This document shows positions 1 to 36,000 of a stretch of DNA of 64,000 nt, piece by piece. The stretch's first letter is position 1. Each line of letters begins with the position of its first letter. The translations under genes were made by a program, and so were the position numbers. The notes beneath the pieces are model-generated. The model was not told where the DNA came from, searched no databases, and was given only the letters and a program-made list of their open reading frames with translations. This DNA comes from Gavia stellata (Eukaryota; Chordata; Aves; Gaviiformes; Gaviidae). The stretch lies in assembly GCF_030936135.1 (NCBI RefSeq), contig NC_082599.1:5628847-5692846 (forward strand). Reading direction: 5' to 3'.

Positions 1-58
1 TCTTAGGACTTCATAGTGCCAAGTGCAGTGTGTATCTCCATGCTCTCCTAACATGAGC

Positions 59-64
59 AATAAA
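59..64 (+). terminator. candidate poly(A) signal of the upstream gene
   Basis: AATAAA near the left edge followed by a T/GT-rich stretch (about 85-110). In human the gene upstream of VILL on the same strand is CTDSPL, so this may be its 3' end. No coding sequence of that gene is in the window, so the link is synteny only. Confidence 0.3.
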
Positions 65-1586
65 CATGCCTTCTGGCAGGGGATTGCCTGTCGTTGTTCT
101 TTTCTCCCTCAGAAGAAGCTTCTTCCATGGCTTTGTGAGGTGGCTTCTTCTGTTTTTCATCTTATCGTGGGTCAGTTGCTGTGCTGAGTTGAGGCAGCCG
201 TGGCACCATTCCTTCTCGTAGGCGGTTTCCTACAGCTGAGCAGAGGAGCACAGGAGAGGCCGTGGCCTAAAATCGGTGCAGTCTCTTCATCCAGAGACAG
301 AGATGAAAATGCAGTCAATCAAGTTGCTGTTGTTTTTAGCATAGTACAATCGTTCAGTCTGTCATGAGCAAATGCAAATCAGGGGAGCGCACTAGCGAAG
401 CAAATGAATGCAAAACACAGAGATCAGTGAGCCGTGTTTTCTCTCGAAGCTGGGCTTTGATTTGTGAGCAGGATTGACTCATACTGAAACGGCTGATAGG
501 GATCTTGCCCCTACACAAACACAGTCTATCCCGTGGCCGCTCCATCAGAGCCGAGCTGCTCGGAAGGCACCTGTCGTGCCCCACGGGCCACCCAGCTCTG
601 CTAGGCTATAACCCGGCGTTTCCATACACATTGGTTTTGGGTTTGATTTGCTTCACGAGTTTGCCCTGTAAACAAGCTGGGTTCAGAAGTTGCTTCTTGA
701 GCAAAACCTCAGCTATTCAAGCAATAGCAACAGGGAACATAGCTAAGGGTAGTCCTTTTTTCTTTTCACAGTTGGTAGGTATGATAGAGGTTGGATGGGA
801 GACCTTCACCCAACACAGGGGCAGCCGGAGATACCAGAAACATCTCAAATGTCCCTGGACACCTTTGCATGGGCAACTGAAACCTACCTCTTCCCCTTAC
901 AGGCAGCAGAGCCTAGGGAGCTGCTCAGCTGTGTGTAGAGTAGACATCTGGGTCATCGGTTGGATCACTTCGTATGCTCTGCTGACTGCGCTGGCTATGT
1001 CTCCATTGACCTTCATGGAGCTGAGAGCCTGGTGCCCTGCCCAGAGATACCTTGCAGGTATCTTAATTTACACCTGAATCTCCTCCTGAAGTGGAAGGGC
1101 TTCATTCCTCAGGCTTCCAGTGCCCCAGGGTACCAGACCTGACCTCCAGTGGCTGCTCCAGGAGGCCACAGGTCTCCTGGAGGTCCACCATTGTCTCTGC
1201 CACCCCTTGTGCCATGGTGGGAACAAAGCAGTGCTGATGTCAGGTCCAACACCCGGGCAAATCCTTTCCACCTATTCGAACAGGGGAAAAACAATCCCAC
1301 ACCAGAACAACAGTATCCTATTCAGTCTTTGCTGGGCTGTGATCTCATGCTTTGCTTGGCCCTCCATGAGCAAGGATACCTTGGGAACGGGGGTTCATCC
1401 CGCCTAACTGCTCATAACTACAGCTGTGCTCTCTTCATAGTCAGCAGAGAGATAGAGACACTTCAAAGTGTGGATTATCTGTATTAAACCTCCACTGACG
1501 GTAAGAGGAACCCAGCTGACTAGCACACTTACTGTTGTATCCAATTATATAGTTATTTTATTTTTTCTTCTTCCTTTTCCTTCTAG
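65..1586 (+). other. region upstream of VILL coding sequence
   Basis: No homologous coding sequence. Open frames here, the longest at 505-1077, encode nothing recognisable. The VILL promoter and a non-coding first exon should lie here or to the left. One possible donor (cggtaagag) at 1501 would pair with the acceptor at 1586 as an 86-nt intron. Confidence 0.4.
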
Positions 1587-1599
1587 CTAAGACAGCAGG

Positions 1600-25319
<23,720 letters not shown>

Positions 25320-26480
25320 GACCGCAGGGGCCATCTGGCATCCAGTGACTCTGGGACCAACCCTCACTCTCTTAGGAGCTGCAGGGAAGAAGTACAGACT
25401 CCATGAACCCAACCCAACATCTCAATCAGGCCAAGCTCCAATGCAGTTATTCCAGCAGCCACTGTTAGGGGGATGGCTCCTTTCTCCCTCTAAACCCTGA
25501 ACCTTGAACCCAAGGAGGCAAAACCTTTTGTGGAAATTACTTTGCAGGACGTTTTTGCTTCTTTTTGACACTTTATTGCTGATAGCCATGAAGACAAGTG
25601 TGTGTCACACAAACGTATTGTAGCCTCTTCTTTCCTTTCCCTTTTGCAAATTGCCACATGCACAAGGTCATGATCTGCCTTCATATGTAGAAGTTTAAAA
25701 TTAGGCAAAACAAGGGCCACTTGCAGCTGCTATGTAAATTCTGGGTGGGGAGAGGAGGGGGAAGCCCTAAGAGGACAGAGGGGGAGCCTTGGGGACCGGA
25801 AAAAGGTAACGGAGTAGCCAGATGTGTGATGGGGTAGCCCATGGAGTGACCCCAGCCAGTTCTGCCCCTTCGCACCTTGTAGAAAAGCTACTTGCCAAAG
25901 AGCAGCAAGAATCAGTTGTAGACTAACATGCATAGTCCAGTGCAGGTAAAACAAATGAGAACCTGCTTGGAAAAAACCCACTTATTAAGAATATATTTAT
26001 TAGCTGCTCTATTTCAAGAGGATGATGAGACTAAGGGCTAGAGACAGCTGTTGATTTTGACTGCCAGACAAGACTCTGATTAGCTTTTTCTCATTCAGAC
26101 AACATCTCCAATCCCACCTGGCCTCCCTGAACATGACTGGGTGTAGGCCATCGTAAGAGTCCACCTGCCTGCAGACCAGAGGCTTGAGGAAGCCAAGAGC
26201 GTTATGGGTACGACCTGAAGCAGAGTGTCTCGCTGAAGGTTTTATCAGGGCTCCATATCTGTGATGTCCATGGGGCTGAGAGTGCCCATTGCGCACTGCG
26301 AGCTCAGTCTTATTGGGGAGGGCAGGGGGAAATGGGAGTGATCAGTGATTAAGGGGTACAGCTGTGAACAAAAGGAAGAAACACATATGTTTATAAACCC
26401 AGAAGATGTGGGTTTGCAGCTTTACCCCATTTCCTACCTGATCGGTGATTCCAAATAAACAGCCAGAAGCATCACTGTAA
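25320..26480 (+). other. VILL: probable VILL 3' UTR
   Basis: No open frame of note follows the stop. The first canonical AATAAA on this strand after the stop is at 26454-26459, followed by a GT-rich stretch (about 26479-26505), so a 3' UTR of about 1.1 kb is likely. A second AATAAA at 26931-26936 could give a longer form. The end point is an inference. Confidence 0.5.
26454..26459 (+). terminator. VILL: candidate VILL poly(A) signal
   Basis: AATAAA about 1.1 kb after the VILL stop, with GT-rich sequence 20-45 nt downstream as expected for a cleavage site. Confidence 0.5.
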
Positions 26481-29379
26481 GTGTCCTTGATCAGCGTGTG
26501 AGGTAGAACAGCAGTAGAGAAAAGCTCTGCAGGGCCACAGATCCTTCAAACACCTGGTCCTTAATGGGCTTTGGGATTTTTTTGAAAAGAAAAGAACAAA
26601 CTGAGGAGGTGAAGCCCCCTTGGTTCCCAAACACCACATAGCCAGGACCATTTGTCTCCCCATGCTCACATACCCTGCTCCTGAAGCCCCCCCATTGCCC
26701 ATGAACAGGGGTACTTGGCTGTTCAGCAGTTGACCTGACTGCCCACCCCTGCTGCAGGGATGTGGGGATGGACCTGAGGAGCTGCAGACGGCTGTTGGTT
26801 GAGGAGCGAAGAGCTCTCACGCAACATCCGGGACCATGCAGTAGTGGTGAAGTGTCACCATCTGGCTGGGTTGGAGGCAGATGGGGTCTTCTGGACAGAT
26901 CTTTGTGTTTAAGAATTGGTAGTTACTTCAAATAAACCACAACCCCATCATTACCTCCATGCTCCTGCCACCACTTCATCCCATTTCTGCTTGAGGGTCC
27001 AGCCCAAAACCCATTGAATGCCCCCCCGCCCCATGCAGAATAAGGCAAGAGTCAAGCAGAGACTCAAATCAGCCGAATTGCCTGCATGATAGCTCCTGTT
27101 GTGTTCACGCTGGATACAATCAGCGCACATTATCCCTGGTTTAGCCTCTACTGCCACTGCTGGAAGCAACAATATTTGCATCACCTGGCTGCGGCATGCT
27201 CCTGCCAGCTCCCAAATTAACGAATTGCATGTGCTGCCCAATAAAACGCAGCGATTCCACCTATCAGCCATGACTGTAGGTCTAACGAGCATCATGCAAT
27301 CAAACGGACAGCAGTGGAAATACAGTCAGATTAGGGAGATTAGGACAGTTCCCTACAAGTTACTTTCATTCCTGCTGCCACAATCCTTACCAGCACACAT
27401 GAACGGAGCGCTCCTGCCAGGACTCGGAAACCAGCACGGGATTTTACAGATAACAGATCCCTCTGACATTTGGGCCTGTTGGAAACTGCTGCTGTTCTCC
27501 CCTTCTCATGGGGAGAGGTGGTTTTACTGTCTGCCTCTGATTTCTAAAGGAAAGCTTCTCACCCACATCCTCCCTTTCATGCCGCTTGCCGCTTTCTCTG
27601 TGGTGTCTGGTGGGCCATGTCCTGTTTCTGCTGCTCTTTTCACCAGAGCTCTTCCCTAGAGCGGGGCTCCAGCACTTCCTAATCTGCTCAGAGATGAGGT
27701 CCCTCGATAATGGCATGGACCACATCCCTTCTTTGGGAGAGAGAGGAGACCTTGCAGCATTGTCCGTCATGCTCTGGTCCATCCCACCTCCATTTCAGCT
27801 ACTTTCCCACCTGGCTCCAGTAGTTTTGTCCCAACTCTCCTACGTGATGAGGGACGTTCTCTCTTCCCATGGATCTTGCCTACCTTTATTTAAGTGCACA
27901 ACAGGCAGAGGAAACCTCTGTGTAGTCCATCTACACTCACTCTGACCCTGGATAGTGTGATTCTGCCCCCACATCTATCTTCGCTCCCTGTCCCCCACTT
28001 CTCTAGTGCTGGCCACAGCAGCCAGGTGAGGGCCAGTTTAGCTGAATAATCCAACTGAAATCTAATCCTGCAACACCAAAAACACAAATAATTTGTCCTC
28101 AGCCAACTCAGCGGGCTGATCCAACTTGCCCCACAAGAGCTGGTGCTGACACGAGCAAGGGGGCAGGAATGCTCTCAAGCCGCATGGTGCCAGCTCCCTG
28201 CATGGTACAGGGCAGTCCCGGGTATCCTTCGTTCATGCTTTTTATCCCACGACTCCTTAAAACAAAATGTTCAGAGCATCCTGGGAGCAGGGACCAAACT
28301 CAGGCTGTCCCTGAGTTGGAGTCAGGGATGCTCCAGCCTTGGCCTTCAAATGCATCTCGAGATACCATGCGCCCCACTGCAGAGGTGAGCTGAGAGAGAG
28401 CCCGTGTCACTGCAGGACAGCCCGTTCTGCCTCGGTGGCCTCTGCCACTCTTGAACTCTTTCAACCACTGGTTATTAATTCAATATCAGCCTTTGAGTTG
28501 TGGATATAATTCACATTTAATCCGGCAATGGTTTACAACATCACACAATATTGTGGTGGAGAGGAAAAATCAGTGTGTCCAGCAATGGTTACTGCAGCGT
28601 AACAAACTCCAGGTAGGACTAAATGAAACCCAGTTTTGCAGTTGGCCCAAGGATCACTAAATCCAGGCTATTTTGGATTCAAAAATAGGTGGGGGAGTGA
28701 GTGGACTGGAATTTGTTTAAAAGGACATTAACCTCTTTAGCCGCAGCCCATCCTCTCCACTGCCAGGCATGAAAAGCCCCAGGAAGACTGATAGCTTTAA
28801 GAAATTAAGCATGTCTATCTCCAACTTCATGTGTGTTGCATTCAAGTAAGACAAGAGGCAAACAGTGACAAGTAATTGGTCTCTTCCAGATCTTTTGACT
28901 TTTAATAGTCTAACAAATTGTTAGTAACATAGTTGGCATTTCAAAATATATATTATATTATTTCAATAATATTCCCTTAACTCTGTAGTTGTACTTGAAG
29001 AAAAATCACCCTTTGCCATAAATCCCATGTTGCTGTTCGAAACACTCTTGTCTGTTTGTGCTAGGTTACCTCTACAGTGCAACTGGGACCAGGCTAACAT
29101 TTACAACTGTTTCTACTGCCACTTCCTCTGTGTTAAAAAATGACGGTTTTTTCTATAAAAACACAAACAAAGAAAGTTTTACTGCATTAAAAAAAAGCCC
29201 TACTGTCAGTTGAGCATATTTTCACTGTCATCAGCAAAAGACATTCTCTGAGGTCCCTTTGAGTGGGTCTCACTTTGGGTTAGAGGGAAACCTGCCGTTC
29301 GGCAGCTTCTTTCTCCTTCACAGGATGAGAGCCAGGCTTTGAATGCAGAGCGACCTGGCTGAGAGCCAGGCACACAGGC
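26481..29379. other. intergenic interval between convergent VILL and PLCD1
   Basis: No coding homology on either strand; the 186-codon open frame at 27099-27659 has no domain I recognise. No clear CR1 or LTR piece. Composition changes from mixed to A/T-rich after about 28880. Confidence 0.6.
26931..26936 (+). terminator. alternative VILL poly(A) signal
   Basis: Second AATAAA on the + strand, 477 nt beyond the first. It may be a distal site or chance. Confidence 0.25.
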
Positions 29380-29969
29380 AGAGTAGTGTTCATGTATTTT
29401 TTATTATAATACAAAAGGAAAATCGAGTTACATAACATGGGCCTTTGTAGTGCAGCTTTCTTTTTTAATCTGTAACAGATAAGAGGAGAATTGTGTCACC
29501 ATTTAAGACCTCATATGGTGAAAGATGGCTGACATCTGAAGTTGCAAGAAGTCACCTGGCATCTGGCCACTGATTTCAGTGGTGGGGTAAATTTTTTCTT
29601 GCACAGATGTTGGGTGTTTTGTCCAGATGTCTGACCGAACCCAACCCAAGAGCTGTACTTTGCTAAAAAGGAGTCCCTATCCTCTTGCTAAAAGCAGAAT
29701 TAAAAAATTACACTAAATAAAGTGAACTGAAAACACAGCTGGATTGGTCGAACAAAAGGATTAATCTCAACAGCAGCATTAGGATGCTTCCAGCACGCAG
29801 AAGGGAGAAGGTCGATGGCTATTTCACATCAGGGGTCCTATGGGGCACCATGTGCTGCTCCAGAGAAGGCACTGGGGATTTGGCAGGACCCTGACATTGG
29901 CAGACTTCGCACGCTGAATTCCTTCTAGGTCTGTAACAAGGTTCATTGTGCCCTGAAAGAGCTGAGCTG
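29380..29969 (-). other. PLCD1: PLCD1 3' UTR
   Basis: From the stop to about 20 nt past the AATAAA at 29405-29400; about 590 nt without coding potential. Confidence 0.75.
29400..29405 (-). terminator. PLCD1: PLCD1 poly(A) signal
   Basis: AATAAA on the - strand, 565 nt after the stop, followed within 40 nt by ctgcctgtgtgcc, a GT-rich downstream element. Confidence 0.75.
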
Positions 29970-30061
29970 TTAATCAGAGTCCTGGATATCGATGTACACG
30001 AAGAGGGTGGAGGAGGAGTACGGGTCTCCATTCTTGGTCAGAAGATGGATGTGGCGGTAAC
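29970..30061 (-). CDS. PLCD1: PLCD1 last coding exon
   Basis: Completes Gly663, then [20 protein letters not shown] and VYIDIQDSD, stop TAA at 29972-29970. Last strands of C2. The C-terminus is two residues longer than mammalian ends in IQD. Acceptor gcttccag. Confidence 0.96.
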
Positions 30062-33000
30062 CTGGAAGCAGAGACACAGATGGAAAGTGGCCTTTAGTCC
30101 AGTTGGAAAAACATTCGCTAACATTTGCCAATACCCTGCAAAAACATCTCTCTGTCTCTGAGAGCATTTTTCTCCCGGTACCCCACAGAACATGTAGGTC
30201 TGAGATGCATGGCTTTGAGCATTGGTAACATAACGTGCCCAAGGCCACTGGGGACAAGGGGATCCGTTCCCCAGAGACAGTGTTAACAGCTGCCCAGTAA
30301 ACCATTTATCATCTTGCCCATACCCCAGAGAGATGACCTGTTCTGACCTGAGGCATGATGGGTCTGGACCTCTCATCTAGGACACTGGAGCTTCCCAGAG
30401 GGCTCAGTGGTTGTGAGGAACAGGGAGCAGGGCCTTACCTTGCTTCAGACTAGTGAAGGGAAGGGTGTACTGCCCAATGAAGTCGTTCTTGGTCGACATG
30501 TCAAAGTCTTCCACCACAAACCGGACCAGGGCAAGTGCAGGGATCTCTATGTCAAATGTAAACTCTTCGTCCCATTTTGGGTTAAAGCCTGGGCAACATA
30601 GACAAAGACGGAGGTCAGAGCTGCTCACAAACAAGGAAGAACGTGAGAGATGCTCACAAGCAAGGATGGAGGTCAGAGATATTGGCAGATAAGGATGGAG
30701 GTCAGAGATGTTGGCAGATAAGGATGGAGGTCAGAGATGCTTACAAATGGATGGAGACTTTGCCTGACTGCCAACCTAATCTGACCCAGGCCAAAGGTCT
30801 CAGGAGGTACCGAGACCATTGGTCCCAGCTCTGACACTGATTTGCTACCTGGTATTAATAAATCCTTCCCCTTAGGCTGCTCACTGCAGACCTCAGCACT
30901 ACGCTCCCAGAAGGCAGCGAGGAGCAGGAGGGAGGGGAACTCAGCTCTGCTCCACAGGCTCTCGCTGGCTGATACACAGACGTCTTTGGTTGCCATTGGA
31001 CCAGCTGCAAATTTTTACAGCCCTAAACCAGGGGGGAGCAGAGAGGAGAGCTGTGCCTTTGCGTTGTGACAGCCTTCTGGGGCCTTAAGCCTCACTGAGT
31101 GCTCAAGGTACACCCATCTCTCACCACTCAGTTTCCCTGTCTGCAAGAAAGGTTAATGAGGAGTGTCTGATTACAAAAAGCATCATCAGGTCTGTGGAAA
31201 AAATGTTTTATGTCTCCCTGTATAAGGGCAGTGTCTGAGACAGCCAGGCTAGCCCCACTTCTGTTATGGATAAAGATATTGTGATCCGGACTCACAAAGC
31301 AAATAAAACTGAGCCCGTCACATCAGATGGGAGATGAAGAGCAAGCTCAGAGCTCTCTCTCCAGGTCATGGCAGGTGCTCTCTGCAGTTTCAATAAACCA
31401 CTCCCCAGAAACAAACAGAAGGAGAGGACATCCTATTTGAAACCCTGCTGCCGTCGGCCCAGCCTGTGCAGAGTGGAAGCCCAAGGACAGCAAAAGGTCA
31501 GCTCAAGCCTGCTGGTCATGGAGGGTCTGTGGATGATTCGGCAGGAGGCAGGGATCTTTCAGCTGACCCTGAAGGTGCTGAGATGGGCACTGTGGACAAT
31601 GCCATAGCAAAATACCTGTGCTGGGTTGGAGCACTTTATTTGGACTTTCATGGGATTAAATCAATGGGACTGTTCAGATAACACATATCTGCTCCTGACC
31701 CCCTTCATCCTTGGGAAAAAAACAGTGTTGCTGATTCCATGGCAGCAGAAATCATGAAAGTTGAGGGAAACTCATCAGCCCTAGGACAGTAGGTTTCACT
31801 GTACTGACATCTATGTGGGATTTTCAACCCACCTCAGAACAATAGTGAGATGCTTCGAGCTGCTGAACCAGCAGACTCCCACAGCCTTTTGAGCTCCATG
31901 GCTGCACTGCGGGACTGATCTGTGCCCACAGCCCATGCTTCAGACCCACCAGGCGAGCTGCTGAAGCATGGTCACCTATCTGAAACCTCAGCCCATGAAA
32001 TGCAACCCCCTCTCTGCAGCTGCCCTTTTCCAAAGTTAATGTTTTCATGGTTTGATTCACTTTTCATTGGGCAACACTCCTTCCAGCATCACTCAAGCAC
32101 CCCTCCAGCACCCCTGCAGCATCCCTCCAGCACTCCTCCAGCACCCCTCCAGCATCCCTCCAGCATCCCTCCAGCCTGCCAAGGGCTGGCCGTGGGGCTG
32201 GGTGTGCTGAGCAGCCCTGAGGAACACGCCTGGCAGGTCTGAAACATTCCCTACACAGCTTTCACTCGAGACATTTTAAAAAATCATTGTAGGTGATGGA
32301 AATGGCCGTGAGCTTTAGGAGCTGGGCCAGATTTACTCAAACAGGAAAGAGGAAAAGGGAAACATTGTTAGCTGGGAGGAAAATATGCATCGGCTTTCTA
32401 GCACTTGGCTCTTACTCCATGCAGAAAAGCAGAGTGTGTGTGTGTACATGTACAGGTGTGTTTGTCAGCAAGAGGGTGAGGGCTTGTTTTTCAGACTCCT
32501 ACTGCCTCGTCACTCAAACAGGAGAGAGGGCTGAACTTGCTTTTTACGATCTCTAAAGGCCACAGTATTCAGACCCTCACTGCACAGAGGAAAATCACAG
32601 CCATGTTTGACTGATGAGAAATGGTCCACGGGAAGGTGAAATGTCTGTGAGATCTCTGAGGTCCGTGCTGGCTAAGGCTTGAGCCCAGCTCTTTGGAGAC
32701 GGGGGCTTTTGGCTTTCACCTGTAACATTGCTGTGATGTGCATTAATTTAGCACACGTGTCACTTTGGCCGAGAGGACGAGCAGATGCAGTGTCCGTGCC
32801 TTGTGAGGAGGCTCTGAGCTACAGGAAATCTCCTTTTGCACAGACTACGTCACATATGAGAAGAGGCTGAGAGAGGTCGAGTTACTCAACCTGGAGAAGG
32901 CTAAGGGGGTTATTATTGCCATCCTCTGCTACCTCCTTATAGAGAAGATAGAGCCAGGCTCTTCTTACAGGTGCACAGCAAAACTTTGATGCATAATGGG

Positions 33001-36000
33001 CACAAACCGCAACAGCGGAATTTCTGGCTAAGAATAGTGCTATCTTATTTTATCATGAGGTCAGTCAAAGACTGAATCACTTGAGAGAGCCCAGAGAGTC
33101 TGGGGAATATCCATCTTTTGAGCCATTCAAAACTCATCTGGGCAATACCCTGAGCAACTTGAGTTAATTTTGAGGATGAACCTGCTTTGGGCAAGGGCTG
33201 GAACAGACACCTCCGAAGTCCCTTGCAACCTGCATCTTTTGTGAGTTTGTGACACTTTCAGGATAAAATCTGCCTCACAAGAAGCCTTCTCTGGGAAGAT
33301 CTTTGTGGGGACCCATGCATCCCACGTCAAGTCCAACTGCATGGAGGTAAAGAGCACTTCCAAAGCTCTACCTTTGCAAATTTGGCAGCCAGCCTCAAAA
33401 TAACTCATATGGCTGATGTTGTTTTACAGGGAATTTCTGTCTCTAAACATCTTAGAGAGACAAGAGAGGAAAGAACGCCTGAAAGTAATTCTCCATAGGG
33501 ACATCAGTCTGTGGGGCTAGTTCATGCCACCGGCAGTCTATAACCAGGGTCCCTGCACTGAAGTAGGCCAACAGCATCTCATCTATCTGCTTAGCATGGC
33601 AGACTTGGGTGCACCTGGGCAGGTGCAGGACAGCAGTATGGGCAAGGAACACTCTGCTACATGAAACCACAGGGTTACTGCCCCAGGGGAGCACAGCGTG
33701 GAAGAAAATCCCTTACCATTGTTTTCAATGACTTTGGTCTGCTTCTTGTTGTTATCCTGTTGGATGCCATGGATCTCTACTGTTACCTTAGGATCAACGA
33801 TGGAGTTTTTGCTTTTGTTCACCTTGGGCAGCTGCTGACCAGAGATGATCTGCGGAGGAAACAGAGGAAGAGGTCAGGGCATCATTAGGAGGCGGGGCTC
33901 CCTGGCAAACTTCCCTCTCCTTCTCCAGGAGTGCAGGACCTGTTGTGACAAGCTGGCGCTGGTCTTTCAGAGCCAGCGTTGTGACAGCCTTCAGAGGAAG
34001 TTGTCATGAGCCAAAGCACTTCATGAACATTGCTCCAGCCCCGCCAGCTGGCTAGGGGACAGGCGACTTTTCTAACTGTCCCCACAGTGATCAGATGATA
34101 CTTGGAAACAACAGTGGTGACTGTTGACTGCATGTCTGCCTGTATGTTTCTGTAACGACAGTGAATATTGTCATCAACCTCTCCTATTGCCGACCATTAA
34201 ACACATGAGTAAGTCCCTGGGGGATGAGAGCCCGTGCAGGACTGAAGCAGAGACCCCAGTGGTGGGAAACGAGTAGGGTTAGGATAACATTGCCCAGGTG
34301 GCACCAGGAGAAGAAGGTACAACCTACACACACCCCCTGAAGGTGGATACTACTGAGACATTTTCCAACTTCTATTCTTACTTTAAGGAGAAGCTTCTTC
34401 TTTGTCCCCCATGTTCCTTCTGTGATGGATTTTGGATTGAATTTGGTTTGCTCATCCCGGAGGAATTCCGGCTTTAAGACATACCCAGAAAACCCATTGT
34501 CCTGGAACCGACCCTGGTAGACATCCATTTCTGTGCCTGCTGTCTGGAAATTTAGGGCAACTGCAACATAAATAAAAAAATTCAGTCACTGTCAGGTAAA
34601 TCAATGGGAGTCTTTTTATACCAATTCTGTTCACATGAAATTGCACTTCATGGACATAAACATTGGCTTTTCCATGCTTCAAAGAGCAGTGATAAACTCT
34701 GACCCTCACAGCCTGCTACCCCTGAGGATTTCTTGCATTCAGAGATGTTAGAGACAGGAGGAGCCACTACAGCCATCTCAGTTGTCTTCCTGCCTGCCAC
34801 TGAGTCAAAAAGTGTCCTGCACTGAATTTCTGTTACCTGGTTGGGCAACTGCATCTTTTAGATAAACCTATTCATTTCTATGCTGAAGGAGTTATCTCCT
34901 GCAGTGAAGCCAGCAAATCCTTCTCAGACTATTTCTCTGGCTACTTAGCCTCATTGTAAAATCTCATTTCCAGCCCAGATATGCCTATTTCCATTTGCCA
35001 TTCTGAGGGGCACTGATGCCTCTGTGGTTAGACTAGAGAGCTCCTCCCCGTCTGAACTCCTCATGCAGGAGTACAGAAGCTGTGATCAAATCATCTCTTT
35101 ATTGTCCCCTGTCCAAAATAGATCAAGCCTCACTAGTGTCCTAACACCAGGCAGATTTCTTGTATTCTTTCCAATTTGTCGCTGCCTTTTTAAAAGCATT
35201 GATGTCAAATCTGGAAGCAGTCTCAGTGAACAGTCTCACTTAATACCACATAGGGAGCGCACGCTGACCCCAGCACCTCCTCAGTACTCCATTGATTTCT
35301 CAAGGGTGACGCTAACCTCTTTAGCAATTTCTAAGACAGCTCTAGGGCAGATGGCAATTTATCCTGGTCCTCAGTCCTACACAACCTGTAATACTTGAAG
35401 GCCAAGAGCATTTTAAGGCCCTCCCCTGTTTTTCCAGCTGCAAGCAAGACTTTAATAACTGCAGTATACTGGTTTTACTGGGAGCTGCAAATACTCAGGG
35501 CTTCTGAAAAATCTTATTTTGGGTGCCCAAATACTGAATTCAGGTCAGATAAGGCATGCAGGTCTGGCCTTAGTGTACCCTGAGGGACCCGAGGTTGCAT
35601 CCCAGGGACTCTCCTGAGGCCAGACTCAATGCTGGGGAAACAGGTCAATGGGTGCTGCCTGTGCCCCTCACGGCGGCTGCAGGACACAGCGAGGTCATAT
35701 GCTGCCAGGCACATCCAGCCCGTGCAGGTCTACACAGCTGGGGGCCAGGGAGCCCTGAATCTGCACCTTCTCTTGTCTGGCTGGGCCACATAGGCACAAC
35801 TGGGACATCTTCAACATCCAGCATCACCAAGCCTGTCATCACCAGCCTGCTCACTTACCACTGCACCAGGTTTCCTGGATGAGAGCTACAATATAAATCA
35901 CTTAGCAGGCTCTGGGACCCTGTTTTTATCAAATCTCTGAGACATCAATATACCGTCAGGGGCCTCAACACCCTGGGAGTAGGTATGATGCGCTGCTTTG

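Noticed and set aside
505-1077. 190-codon open frame upstream of VILL
   Set aside because: No recognisable domain and no codon pattern of a conserved protein; a long open stretch by chance in G/C-rich sequence.
27099-27659. 186-codon open frame in the intergenic spacer
   Set aside because: No homology I recognise, no splice context and an ordinary composition; treated as chance.
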